Assembly: GCA_910579595.1 (NCBI GenBank)
Contig: CAJTVM010000029.1
Span: 1-29,740, forward strand
DNA length: 29,740 nt
Origin: an uncultured Oscillospiraceae bacterium
GTDB lineage: Bacteria > Bacillota > Clostridia > Oscillospirales > Oscillospiraceae
Reading direction: 5' to 3'
The position numbers and the translations under genes were made by a program. This document shows, in pieces, positions 1 through 6,692 of the stretch; positions within the stretch are counted from its first letter, which is position 1; every line of letters begins with the position of its first letter. The notes under the pieces were generated by a model. The model was not told where the DNA came from. It worked only from the letters and a program-made list of their open reading frames with translations, and searched no databases.

Positions 1-95
1 AAGGCCAGCAGGCCGCTCATGATGGCGCAGATCAGCACCAGCACGAGGATGGGGGCCCCGAAGTCGGTCATCACATTGGATTTTGCTTTCGTCAT
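1..95 (-). CDS. rnfG: Electron transport complex subunit RnfG, N-terminal part (runs off the window)
   Basis: Only the first 31 codons are present. The start ATG (93-95) overlaps the TGA of rnfD in an ATGA junction. The visible peptide begins MTKAKSNVMTDFGAPI and continues as a hydrophobic helix, which fits the single N-terminal membrane anchor of RnfG, the subunit that carries covalent FMN on the outer face of the membrane. The assignment rests mainly on position: the clostridial order is rnfC-rnfD-rnfG-rnfE-rnfA-rnfB, and rnfC and rnfD lie directly upstream. The FMN-binding domain is outside the window. Confidence 0.85.
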   Translation of the reverse strand, partial: MTKAKSNVMTDFGAPILVLVLICAIMSGLLA

Positions 96-1036
96 GCCTG
101 CACACCTCCAAACGGCTTGGTCTTGGTCCAGCCGCTGATATACGGGTTCAAAATGTTCATCAGCAGGATGGAGAAGGACACGCCCTCGGGATAATTGCCC
201 CACACGCGGATCAGCACCGTGATGAGGCCGCAGCCCACGCCGAAAATCAGCTTGCCGGCGGGGGTGGGGGGAGAAGTGGTGTAGTCGGTGGCCATGAAGA
301 TGGCGCCGATGAACAATCCGCCCGCCATGACCTGGTACAGCGGCTGCTGGCCCAGCAGGGCGGTGAACACCAGCACAGTGCCGATAAAGGCCACTGGGGT
401 GTGCCAGGAAATCACCCGGCGGTAAATGAGGTAAATGCCGCCGATGAGCAGCGCCAGGCAGCTGGTCTCGCCCATGGAGCCGCCCCGGGCACCCAGGAAC
501 ATCTGGGCCAGGGTGGGCAGCTCGCCGGCAGTCCCCTCCGCGCCCAGGATGGCCAGGGGCGTGGGGGAGGTGACGGCGTCCGCGGCAAACCCGGCAAAGG
601 CAGGGTTGGTCCAGGTGGTCATGGCCCCGGAGAAGGCCACCAGCATAATGACGCGGGCGGTGATGGCGGGGTTGGCAAAGTTCTGGCCAATGCCGCCAAA
701 GAACTGCTTCACCACCACGATGGCCACGAAGGAACCGAACACCGCCTGCCACAGGGGAATGCCCACGGGCAGATTCAAGGCCAGCAGCAGCCCGGTGACA
801 GCGGCGGAGCAATCGGTGATGGTGATATCACGCTTGGTGATCTTTTCAAAGGCCCACTCGCAGAAAACAGCCACCACAACGCAGACAACCTCCACCAGCA
901 GCGCCTGGATGCCGAAGAACACGATGGACGCGATCACGGCGGGGAACAGGGCGATGAGCACGTCCCGCATGATGGTCTGGGTAGTTTGGCTGGCGTAGAT
1001 ATGGGGGTTGACAGAGACGACCATATTCTTATTCAT
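92..1036 (-). CDS. rnfD: Electron transport complex membrane subunit RnfD
   Basis: This 314-residue integral membrane protein is the RnfD/NqrB-type subunit of the ferredoxin:NAD+ oxidoreductase that pumps Na+ or H+. It has about ten hydrophobic segments. The conserved region around residues 117-128 (GQNFANPAITAR) is typical of the family. The FMN attachment region is at residues 153-161 (DAVTSPTPL), where Thr159 would be the covalently flavinylated residue; the usual residue before this Thr is Ala, here it is Pro. A second family motif, ATDYTTSPPTP, lies near residue 250. The gene starts two bases after the rnfC stop and overlaps rnfG by four bases, so the three genes are translationally coupled. 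The length is normal. Confidence 0.95.
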   Translation of the reverse strand: MNKNMVVSVNPHIYASQTTQTIMRDVLIALFPAVIASIVFFGIQALLVEVVCVVVAVFCEWAFEKITKRDITITDCSAAVTGLLLALNLPVGIPLWQAVFGSFVAIVVVKQFFGGIGQNFANPAITARVIMLVAFSGAMTTWTNPAFAGFAADAVTSPTPLAILGAEGTAGELPTLAQMFLGARGGSMGETSCLALLIGGIYLIYRRVISWHTPVAFIGTVLVFTALLGQQPLYQVMAGGLFIGAIFMATDYTTSPPTPAGKLIFGVGCGLITVLIRVWGNYPEGVSFSILLMNILNPYISGWTKTKPFGGVQA

Positions 1037-1037
1037 C

Positions 1038-2390
1038 TCAGACCGCCTCCTTTTCTTTGGCCTTTGCCGCCTTCTTCTCGGCCTCGGCCTTCTGCTCGGC
1101 GTTATACTTGTTCAGCATGGCCTTGGCCAGCTTGTTCACCTGCACCAGGGGCCGGCGGGCGGGGCAGCTGAAGGAACAGCAGCCGCACTCCATGCAGATG
1201 TTCACCTTCAGCGCCTTCAGCGTCTCCGGCTCGTTGTTGGTGTACGCCGTCTCAATGGCGGCGGGCATCAGGTTAAACGGACAGTGGGCCACGCAGCGCC
1301 CGCAGCGGATACAGGCGGAGGGCACGGGATCCTCGGCGTCCTTCTCGTCAAAGGCAATGATAGCGTTGGTGTTCTTCATAATGGGGGCTTCCAGGCTGGG
1401 AACGGAAATGCCCATCATAGGGCCGCCGTACAGCACCTTCTTGGGTTCGCACTTCAGGCCCACGAAGTCCAGCAGGTTCTGGATGGGGGTGCCCACAGGG
1501 ACGATGACGTTCTGGGGGTTGGCGATGGCGGATCCGTCGATGGTGACCACCTTCTCCACCAGAGGCATCCCGGTGCGGATGTACTTGGCAATGACGGCCA
1601 GGGTGGTGCAGTTAATGACGATGGCGCCCACGTCGATGGGCAGCTTGCCCTCCGGAACCACCTCGCCGGTGGTGTTGTAGATCAGCACTTTTTCGCCGCC
1701 CTGGGGGTACAGCGCGGGCAGGGAGGCCACCTCGAACCCGGGCACGCCCTTGCCCGCCTCCTGCATAATCTTCACGCACTGGGGCTTGTTGTCTTCAATG
1801 CCGATGACGATGCGGTCGGCGGTGTAGTACTTTTGCAGCAGCTGCGCGCCGTAGATCACGTCGTCGGCGTTGTCGATCATGGTGCGGGTATCCGACGTTA
1901 TGTACGGCTCGCACTCCGCGCCGTTGATGATGATGGCGTGCACCCGATCCGGATCCACGTTCAGCTTCACCGACGTGGGGAAGCCCGCGCCGCCCAGGCC
2001 CACGCAGCCGCACTGGCGCACCGCCTCCACAAAGCTGTCCTTGTCAGTGACCACGGGGGGCTTGACACCCTCCCACACTGTCTGCTCGCCGTCGCTCTCA
2101 ATGACGATGACGGTGTCAAACCGGCCGTTAGAGCCAACGATCTCATCCAAACGCTTCACCTTGCCGGACACTCCGGAATAGATGGGCGCGGACATAAAAC
2201 CGCCCGCCTCAGCGATCATCTGCCCCACCTTGACCACATCGCCCGGCTTCACCACCGGCTTGGCCGGCGCGCCGATGTTCATGGACATGGGGACGGTGAT
2301 CATCGCGGGCACCGGCATACGCGTCGGTGCGCATTCCACAGTGTTTTTCCTGTGGGGCGCATGGATGCCATGCAATTTGCCCTTAAACAC
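1038..2390 (-). CDS. rnfC: Electron transport complex subunit RnfC
   Basis: This 450-residue peripheral subunit is thought to be the NAD(H)-interacting, FMN- and Fe-S-containing part of Rnf on the cytoplasmic side. An N-terminal RnfC domain is followed by the glycine-rich GLGGAGFPT segment typical of NuoF/RnfC nucleotide binding. Two [4Fe-4S] ferredoxin motifs follow: Cys360/363/366/370 and Cys399/402/405/409, each ending CP. The C-terminal tail is short and rich in Ala, Lys and Glu, lacking the long repeats of some proteobacterial RnfC. Translation starts at GTG (2388-2390), chosen because AGGAGG lies seven bases upstream (2398-2403). It is the first gene of the rnf operon, behind a structured leader and a sigma-A promoter. 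Confidence 0.96.
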   Translation of the reverse strand: MFKGKLHGIHAPHRKNTVECAPTRMPVPAMITVPMSMNIGAPAKPVVKPGDVVKVGQMIAEAGGFMSAPIYSGVSGKVKRLDEIVGSNGRFDTVIVIESDGEQTVWEGVKPPVVTDKDSFVEAVRQCGCVGLGGAGFPTSVKLNVDPDRVHAIIINGAECEPYITSDTRTMIDNADDVIYGAQLLQKYYTADRIVIGIEDNKPQCVKIMQEAGKGVPGFEVASLPALYPQGGEKVLIYNTTGEVVPEGKLPIDVGAIVINCTTLAVIAKYIRTGMPLVEKVVTIDGSAIANPQNVIVPVGTPIQNLLDFVGLKCEPKKVLYGGPMMGISVPSLEAPIMKNTNAIIAFDEKDAEDPVPSACIRCGRCVAHCPFNLMPAAIETAYTNNEPETLKALKVNICMECGCCSFSCPARRPLVQVNKLAKAMLNKYNAEQKAEAEKKAAKAKEKEAV

Positions 2391-2425
2391 AGTTTTTCCT
2401 CCTCAATCTGTAGTTTCTCCTACCG

Positions 2426-2505
2426 CGTCTGCCCCCCGCCGCATGGCAGACGGCAAACGGCGTCCCCCGCTTCAGCGGACAAGCCTTGTGAAAACAGGGG
2501 ACGCC
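2426..2505 (-). promoter_or_regulatory. Structured 5' leader RNA of the rnf operon
   Basis: Two perfect inverted repeats lie between the rnfC promoter and its ribosome binding site. The promoter-proximal one (2459-2505) has 8-bp arms GGCGTCCC/GGGACGCC enclosing two small hairpins, one with stem ACAA/TTGT and one with CCGC-TGAA-GCGG, so it can form a multi-branch junction. The second (2426-2452) has 8-bp arms CGTCTGCC/GGCAGACG around an 11-nt GC-rich loop. It ends about 23 bases before AGGAGG. Neither hairpin has a U-tract, so this is not an ordinary terminator. I do not recognise a known riboswitch class; a role in control or mRNA stability is inference. Confidence 0.6.
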
Positions 2506-2521
2506 AACTCAGGTACCCTTC

Positions 2522-2549
2522 ATTATATCACGGTTTTCTTGAAAGGCAA
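2522..2549 (-). promoter_or_regulatory. Sigma-A promoter of the rnf operon
   Basis: On the minus strand TTGCCT (2544-2549) is followed after 16 bases by a perfect TATAAT (2522-2527). Transcription would start near 2515, giving a leader of about 125 bases before rnfC. It lies only about 50 bases after the stop of the MFS gene on the same strand, and no clear terminator separates them, so read-through from the MFS gene is also possible. Confidence 0.8.
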
Positions 2550-2598
2550 GGGATAATTGATTCCTTTTCCCGGATGAGGATGATTCTTTTTCATGCCG

Positions 2599-3873
2599 TC
2601 ATGCCTCCCTGTTGTAGATAGCGGCCACCTCTTTCCGCCGCCGGAAGATGAACCCCCACGCCGCCGCCAGCCCCACGGCGCCGAACAGCAAAATCACCGC
2701 CCGCTCGGGCAGGATCTCCGCCATGGTGCCCGCCAGCAGGGTGCCGCACAGCGAGCCCACCGAGGTGAGCATCTGGTACGCACCGTTGAACCTGGCCCGC
2801 CTGCTGTCGGGCAGATAGGACTGGGTGGCGGCAATGCGGATGTTGTAGGAGGTCACCCCCAGCATCCCGTCCACAAAAAAGACGAGCGCCATGACGGGGA
2901 TGGGCAGGAACAGCAGGGTGCATTCTATCAGGTTAATCAGGACATAGATGGTCATGGCAATCGCGAATTTCTGACCGGTGGGCAGCTTGATTTTGTAATG
3001 AATAAGCCCGCCCGCCACACGGCCCGCCTCCGAGAAGGTGGATACGATGGTATACAGCGTCACCGCCGCCACCGGCCACATGGCAAACTGGGCGGCGTGG
3101 CTGCGGAAAAAGGGCAGGTAGAGCCCTCCGGCTCCGGCCCCGGCAAAGTTGGAGAACATGAAATACAGGGTAATGGCCAGCAGGCCCTTTTCCCCGGCGA
3201 TGTAGCTCACCCCGTCCCGGAGATCCTGCCGGAAGCGCTTGATCGCCCCCGCCCCATCAGCGGGCAGGGCGTTGTCCATGTGGGTCTCCACATGGCGGAT
3301 GCACCGTTCGAAGCAGGCGGCGGCAAAGAAGCACACCGCATTGACGGCAAACAGAGGCTCCACGCCGCCCAGCAGGTCATAGGCCAGCGCCCCCAGAGGG
3401 TAGGCCACCATCATAATAGATTGCAGCATCCCCGAAATGGAGTAGGCTTTAGACAGATTGTTTCCCTCCACCAGATTGGGGTACAGGCTGTCGTATGCCA
3501 CCATGTACACGCTGTCGATGCTCCCCCGGATCAGAGAGAAGCACAGCAGGACGGGGAAGCTGAACCAGCCGCTTTTCAGCAGGAGGAACAGTCCGGCGAA
3601 CAGCACGGCGGACAGGAAATCCAGCCGGTAGATCACTTTTTTCCGGCTCATGCGGTCCAGGTACGGCCCCGCCAAAATGGGGCATACCAGCATGGGGATC
3701 TGATACGAAGCGTTATACAAGGCGTAGAGGAACACCGAGCCGGTGTAGTCCAGCACCATCATGCTCATGGCGAAGCTGGACAGCACGCCTCCGATCAGGG
3801 AGATGACGCTGCCGGCGGTGATGATCGTGAAATCCCAGGTCCAAAGCCCTTGGGGTGGTTTATTTTGTTTCAT
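2599..3873 (-). CDS. MFS transporter, drug-efflux type
   Basis: This 424-residue protein has about twelve hydrophobic segments and belongs to the major facilitator superfamily. The loop between helices 2 and 3 carries a motif-A-like stretch at residues 69-80 (GPYLDRMSRKKV). The composition resembles Firmicute macrolide- and tetracycline-type exporters, but I cannot fix the substrate. The start follows AAAGGAAATAAAC, with GGA about nine bases upstream of ATG. The gene is preceded by a short leader peptide, a strong hairpin and a TTGACA promoter, an arrangement known for ribosome-targeting antibiotic resistance genes; this supports, without proving, an antibiotic efflux role. The downstream neighbour on the same strand is the rnf operon, which has its own promoter. 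Confidence 0.85.
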   Translation of the reverse strand: MKQNKPPQGLWTWDFTIITAGSVISLIGGVLSSFAMSMMVLDYTGSVFLYALYNASYQIPMLVCPILAGPYLDRMSRKKVIYRLDFLSAVLFAGLFLLLKSGWFSFPVLLCFSLIRGSIDSVYMVAYDSLYPNLVEGNNLSKAYSISGMLQSIMMVAYPLGALAYDLLGGVEPLFAVNAVCFFAAACFERCIRHVETHMDNALPADGAGAIKRFRQDLRDGVSYIAGEKGLLAITLYFMFSNFAGAGAGGLYLPFFRSHAAQFAMWPVAAVTLYTIVSTFSEAGRVAGGLIHYKIKLPTGQKFAIAMTIYVLINLIECTLLFLPIPVMALVFFVDGMLGVTSYNIRIAATQSYLPDSRRARFNGAYQMLTSVGSLCGTLLAGTMAEILPERAVILLFGAVGLAAAWGFIFRRRKEVAAIYNREA

Positions 3874-3903
3874 GTTTATTTCCTTTCTCGCAGATCATGC
3901 GCA

Positions 3904-3963
3904 TCACAAATGAAAGGGGCCGCACCCCATCCGGGGTGCGGCCCGCAAAAAAGCGCAGTGCAT
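3904..3963 (-). CDS. Putative regulatory leader peptide of the MFS gene (19 aa)
   Basis: A short frame encodes MHCAFLRAAPRMGCGPFHL and stops with TGA at 3904. It has its own good ribosome binding site, GGGAGG at 3971-3976, seven bases before ATG. Codons from about the eighth onward lie inside the 12-bp hairpin at 3917-3944, so a ribosome moving or stalling on the leader would change RNA folding. Leader peptides placed this way control resistance genes by attenuation in Gram-positive bacteria. The inducer here is unknown. It ends 31 bases before the transporter ATG. Confidence 0.6.
   Translation of the reverse strand: MHCAFLRAAPRMGCGPFHL
3917..3944 (-). terminator. Attenuator-like hairpin in the MFS leader
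   Basis: A perfect 12-bp GC-rich stem (GGGCCGCACCCC with a 4-base loop) overlaps the leader peptide frame. On the minus strand it is followed by CTTTCATTT, a weak U-rich tract, so it could act as a conditional terminator or block the downstream ribosome binding site. Which one cannot be decided from sequence. Confidence 0.6.
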
Positions 3964-3968
3964 GACAC

Positions 3969-4003
3969 AACCTCCCGCCGGTGCACGGCAGGGGCTGGAG
4001 GTT
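3969..4003 (-). promoter_or_regulatory. Stem-loop that can mask the leader-peptide ribosome binding site
   Basis: On the minus strand AACCTCC (3997-4003) can pair with GGAGGTT (3969-3975), which contains the Shine-Dalgarno sequence of the leader peptide. A smaller GCCG/CGGC stem lies inside. This gives a second RNA fold upstream of the attenuator hairpin, as expected of a switchable leader. Confidence 0.45.
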
Positions 4004-4163
4004 CACAGGAGCACGTTCAGCTGATTTGCGGGCCATTTTTGCGTACAGAAAACCAAGCCCGCCTATGGCGTGCCCCGTTTTGCCTGTACGCTCCAATGAA
4101 CCTAATTCCGCAAACCATAAAGCAACATTGCTCCGATATCCTCCTTTTGAGAAAGTGGATTTA

Positions 4164-4326
4164 GAACCTGTATTCACAGCCGAAACCGCCGGATGGGCAA
4201 GGGATTTTCCCGTCAGGCAAGGCAAATTTTCGCAGGAATCATTGCGTTTATTTCCAGAAAATTTAACGCGGCATGGCGGGAAAAGACCCGGCCTGACGGT
4301 GAATCGAGGTTGTGAATACAGGTTCT
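4164..4326 (+). mobile_element. MITE-like inverted-repeat element, copy 1
   Basis: A 163-bp element starts AGAACCTGTATTCACA and ends with the exact reverse complement of those 16 bases. The two halves are also loosely complementary further in (both arms carry TTTTCCCG and AAATTTTC), so the whole element can fold into a long imperfect hairpin around a short centre near 4240-4260. Two closely similar copies occur at 18943-19106 (inverted) and 20642-20805. It encodes no protein. It lies directly downstream of the MFS promoter -10 box, within the transcribed leader, so it is carried on that mRNA. I could not assign it to a named insertion sequence family. Confidence 0.8.
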
Positions 4327-4327
4327 T

Positions 4328-4357
4328 AGTATACCACCCCTCGTTCCCAGCTGTCAA
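4328..4357 (-). promoter_or_regulatory. Sigma-A promoter of the MFS transporter unit
   Basis: On the minus strand TTGACA (4352-4357) and TATACT (4328-4333) are separated by 18 bases. The predicted start site falls at about 4321, inside the edge of the MITE-like element, giving a leader of roughly 450 bases before the transporter. The adjacent plus-strand gene at 4429 shows no equally good promoter. Confidence 0.75.
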
Positions 4358-4428
4358 GCCCCTTCCCTTTTCCCCCTTTATATGATATACTTCCCTATGA
4401 CAGCAACAACCCGGAAGGAGGCCCCGCT

Positions 4429-5097
4429 GTGAAAGCAAAAGCCATTCCCCCCGCTGTGACGGTGGGGTTCCTCGCCGCAGAAGTCGTCACGTATTTTGCC
4501 TTTCTCACCCTGGATCTCACCGGCCGGGGCGGGGATACCATCCCCATCAAATACTTCGGCGTCCTGCTGTGCCTGGGCTTTGACCTGCTGGCCTGTGTCA
4601 GATGGGGCGGGGATTGGCTTGTCCCCCCCGCCCTGGCCCTCACCGCCGGGGCGGACTGGTTCCTGCTGGTGCGCAATGACCACTACGCCGTGGGCATCAT
4701 CCTGTTCCTGTGTGTCCAGACGGTGTATTTCCTCCGCCTGCGCCGCGCCGGGGCCCCCGCCGCCTACCCCCTCCGGGCGGGGCTGGCCCTGGCGGCGGGG
4801 CTGGGGCTGTACCTCTTAAATATGGCCTCCCCGGTGAACCTGCTGGCTGGGCTGTACTTTTCCCAGCTTCTCTCCAACACCATCCCGGCTTGGACGCGGC
4901 GGGGCAGACAGCGCCGCATTTTCGCCGCAGGCCTGACCCTGTTCGCGGGATGCGACCTTTGCGTGGGGCTGTTCAACGTCCTGCCCCCCTCCGCCCCGCT
5001 GTATCCCGTCTCGTCGGTGGGGATGTGGTTCTTTTACCTCCCCTCCCAAGTGCTCATTGCCCTGTCCGCCCTGCCCGAAAAGGAGGAAACCCCATGA
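4429..5097 (+). CDS. Multi-pass membrane protein, possibly YhhN/TMEM86-like
   Basis: The 222-residue product has about seven or eight hydrophobic helices and no signal peptide. Acidic residues sit within helices: GADWFLLVRNDHYAVG near residues 78-93 and FAGCDLCVGLFN near 179-190. This pattern resembles the YhhN/TMEM86 (lysoplasmalogenase-like) family, where buried Asp residues are conserved. The resemblance is from reading only and the function stays uncertain. The start is GTG at 4429, chosen for GGAAGGAGG seven bases upstream. The stop overlaps the start of the next gene by four bases (ATGA), so the two membrane proteins are co-expressed. A TATGAT sequence at 4381 could be a -10 box but lacks a good -35. 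Confidence 0.6.
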   Translation: MKAKAIPPAVTVGFLAAEVVTYFAFLTLDLTGRGGDTIPIKYFGVLLCLGFDLLACVRWGGDWLVPPALALTAGADWFLLVRNDHYAVGIILFLCVQTVYFLRLRRAGAPAAYPLRAGLALAAGLGLYLLNMASPVNLLAGLYFSQLLSNTIPAWTRRGRQRRIFAAGLTLFAGCDLCVGLFNVLPPSAPLYPVSSVGMWFFYLPSQVLIALSALPEKEETP

Positions 5098-5771
5098 AAA
5101 CCAGCAAAATCCTGTGCGCATCGCTGTCGGTGCTCACGGCGCTGGCCCTGCTCACCGCCGCCATCGCCGCCCCCATCCTGTGCCGCCCCTTTTACTACGC
5201 CCACATCGGCCCCATGAAGCTGGAGGAGCGCACCGGCCTCACTGGGGACGAGATCAAGACCGCTTTCAACGAGATGCTGGACTACTGCCTGGGGGCGGAG
5301 GAGTTCTCCACCGGCGTGCTGAAATGGTCGGAAAGCGGCAAAAGCCACTTCACCGATGTGCGGGCGCTGTTCCTGCTGGATCTGCGGGTGCTGGCCGTCT
5401 CCCTCCTCCTGCTGGCGGCGCTGGCCCTGATCGCCTGGCGCACCCGGATCAGGCCCGCCCGCCTGCTGGGCCGGGGGTTTGGCTTCTGGGCGGGCGCTGG
5501 GTTAGGGGCCGTGTTCCTGCTGGTGGGGGCGCTGGCGGCGCTGGACTTCGACCGGGCCTTCGTGGTGTTCCACGCCCTGTTCTTCCCCGGCAAGGACAAC
5601 TGGCTCTTTGACCCCAGCGCGGATCAGATCATCAACATCCTGCCCCAGGATTTTTTCCGCAACTGCGCCATTTTGATCTTGGCGCTGCTCGTCACCAGCT
5701 GCGCCGCCCTGATCCTCTGGGATTTCCGGCGTGGGCGCAGGCGGGCGGCGCCAATATCAACAGACTTTTGA
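5094..5771 (+). CDS. TIGR01906/DUF1461 family integral membrane protein
   Basis: This 225-residue protein has an N-terminal membrane helix (about residues 5-27), an external loop of about 75 residues with FYYAHIGPMKLEERTGLT and FNEMLDYCLGAEEF, then three more helices with a second loop containing FHALFFPGKDNWLFDP and FFRNC. These stretches are characteristic of the TIGR01906 (DUF1461) family, widespread in Firmicutes and of unknown function. The start ATG at 5094 follows AGGAGG and overlaps the stop of the previous gene. The last residues are basic (RRGRRR), consistent with a cytoplasmic C-terminus. I do not assign a function. Confidence 0.75.
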   Translation: MKTSKILCASLSVLTALALLTAAIAAPILCRPFYYAHIGPMKLEERTGLTGDEIKTAFNEMLDYCLGAEEFSTGVLKWSESGKSHFTDVRALFLLDLRVLAVSLLLLAALALIAWRTRIRPARLLGRGFGFWAGAGLGAVFLLVGALAALDFDRAFVVFHALFFPGKDNWLFDPSADQIINILPQDFFRNCAILILALLVTSCAALILWDFRRGRRRAAPISTDF

Positions 5772-5786
5772 CAAAGAGTATCCCAA

Positions 5787-5980
5787 ATGGCAAAGAAAAA
5801 GGTTGAGCGCAAGGTGACGGAGGATCCCCGTTACCACAACACCTGGAAGCTGCTCAAAAAGTACCGGGATGTGGTCTGGAGCCTGGAGCTGTCCATCCAG
5901 CAGGTCAGGACGCAGTTTCAGATCGAGTATGATACCAGTATCGAGGACTTCCCGGAGTCCATCTATCTGGCCGGCGCGGG
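5787..5980 (+). pseudogene. N-terminal remnant of a phage/ICE-type conserved hypothetical protein
   Basis: About 65 residues, from MAKKKVERKV through RYHNTWKLLKKYRDVVWSLELS to EDFPESIYLAGAG, read like the N-terminus of a conserved protein common in phage and integrative-element modules of Firmicutes (recognised from memory). Homologues continue for roughly another 100 residues. Here the resemblance ends near 5980, and the remaining open frame to 6290 runs antisense to another gene remnant. There is no good ribosome binding site before the ATG. I read it as a truncated leftover of a mobile element, not an expressed gene. Confidence 0.5.
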
Positions 5981-6023
5981 GGCCAAGCAGATGGCGCTGG
6001 CAGACTGGAAGAAGGCAAGAGGG

Positions 6024-6617
6024 TCAGGACATCAAAATAACGTGAAATTTGTCTTGGTAATATGCTGTGATTTTTTGAAAAAAGTAAAGGACGTAAGACT
6101 GGATTACGCCGCTGTCCAGTATTTCGCTGCTGAGTGTGGACGCTTGTGTGCCGAGCTGTGCCTGATATTGTTCCAGGACGTCTTCCCGCGTATAGGCCAC
6201 ACCGTCATGTGCAGCGTACGCCCTCCCAATCGCCGCTCGTTTTGTCTGCATCTCACATTGCCGGTGCAGCTCCTCGTAACAGTCATGTGACGATGTGCTG
6301 TCCAGGTTCAGGGAATGGGCCAGAAGATCCTCAACAGGTTTTCCTTCTTTTTCCGCCAAAGCGCCCACCTGGGCCAGCGTTCCGTGGTAGATGCACTGAA
6401 AATCCGGGGCGTCTGTGATGAAGTCGGAAAATACGGATTTCTCAACCACCGTCTTGGCCACATATTCGCATAGCGCCTGTTCCTTGCCCTGCCGGATCCG
6501 CTGTGCCATCTGGTTTTGGGAATATGCCCGGTATTCCTCCACGGTGGACACGCCATCGAGATTCAGACGGAGAACAAGCTCATCCGACAGCGTGCTGTGC
6601 ATCCAAACCCGCAGCAT
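6024..6617 (-). pseudogene. Truncated trigger-factor-like protein (paralogue of the 9299-10210 gene)
   Basis: The 197-residue frame aligns by eye with the C-terminal half of the trigger-factor-like protein at 9299-10210: SDELVLRLNLDGVSTVEEY here matches GDELVTLEGIDGVETVEDY there, and the following helical region keeps similar spacing. About 115 N-terminal residues, including the FKBP-like domain, are missing. No ribosome binding site precedes the first Met, and the homology stops right where the sensor-kinase promoter (6622-6649) begins, as if a recombination event cut the gene. It could still be translated as a free chaperone-like domain, but a pseudogene is more likely. Confidence 0.6.
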
Positions 6618-6621
6618 ATAA

Positions 6622-6649
6622 TTGCATTTTTATAAAAATGTGGTATACT
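6622..6649 (+). promoter_or_regulatory. Sigma-A promoter of the two-component system
   Basis: TTGCAT (6622-6627) and TATACT (6644-6649) are separated by 16 bases, with an AT-rich spacer that stands out from the GC-rich surroundings. Transcription would begin near 6656, giving a leader of about 35 bases before the sensor-kinase gene. No clear regulator binding dyad was seen. Confidence 0.75.
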
Positions 6650-6692
6650 AAAACTTATCTACTACACTGTGCAGGGCAAGGGGGCGGTGTGG

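Noticed and set aside
4381..4386. TATGAT as a promoter for the membrane-protein pair at 4429
   Set aside because: No -35 element at 16-18 bases; too weak to annotate separately.
3860..4438. 192-residue minus-strand open frame upstream of the MFS gene
   Set aside because: It runs through a MITE copy, the promoter and the attenuator leader, and overlaps the transporter start. Leader RNA explains the region better.
5981..6290. Continuation of the open frame of the phage-type fragment
   Set aside because: It is antisense to the trigger-factor-like remnant and loses all family resemblance after about 5980.
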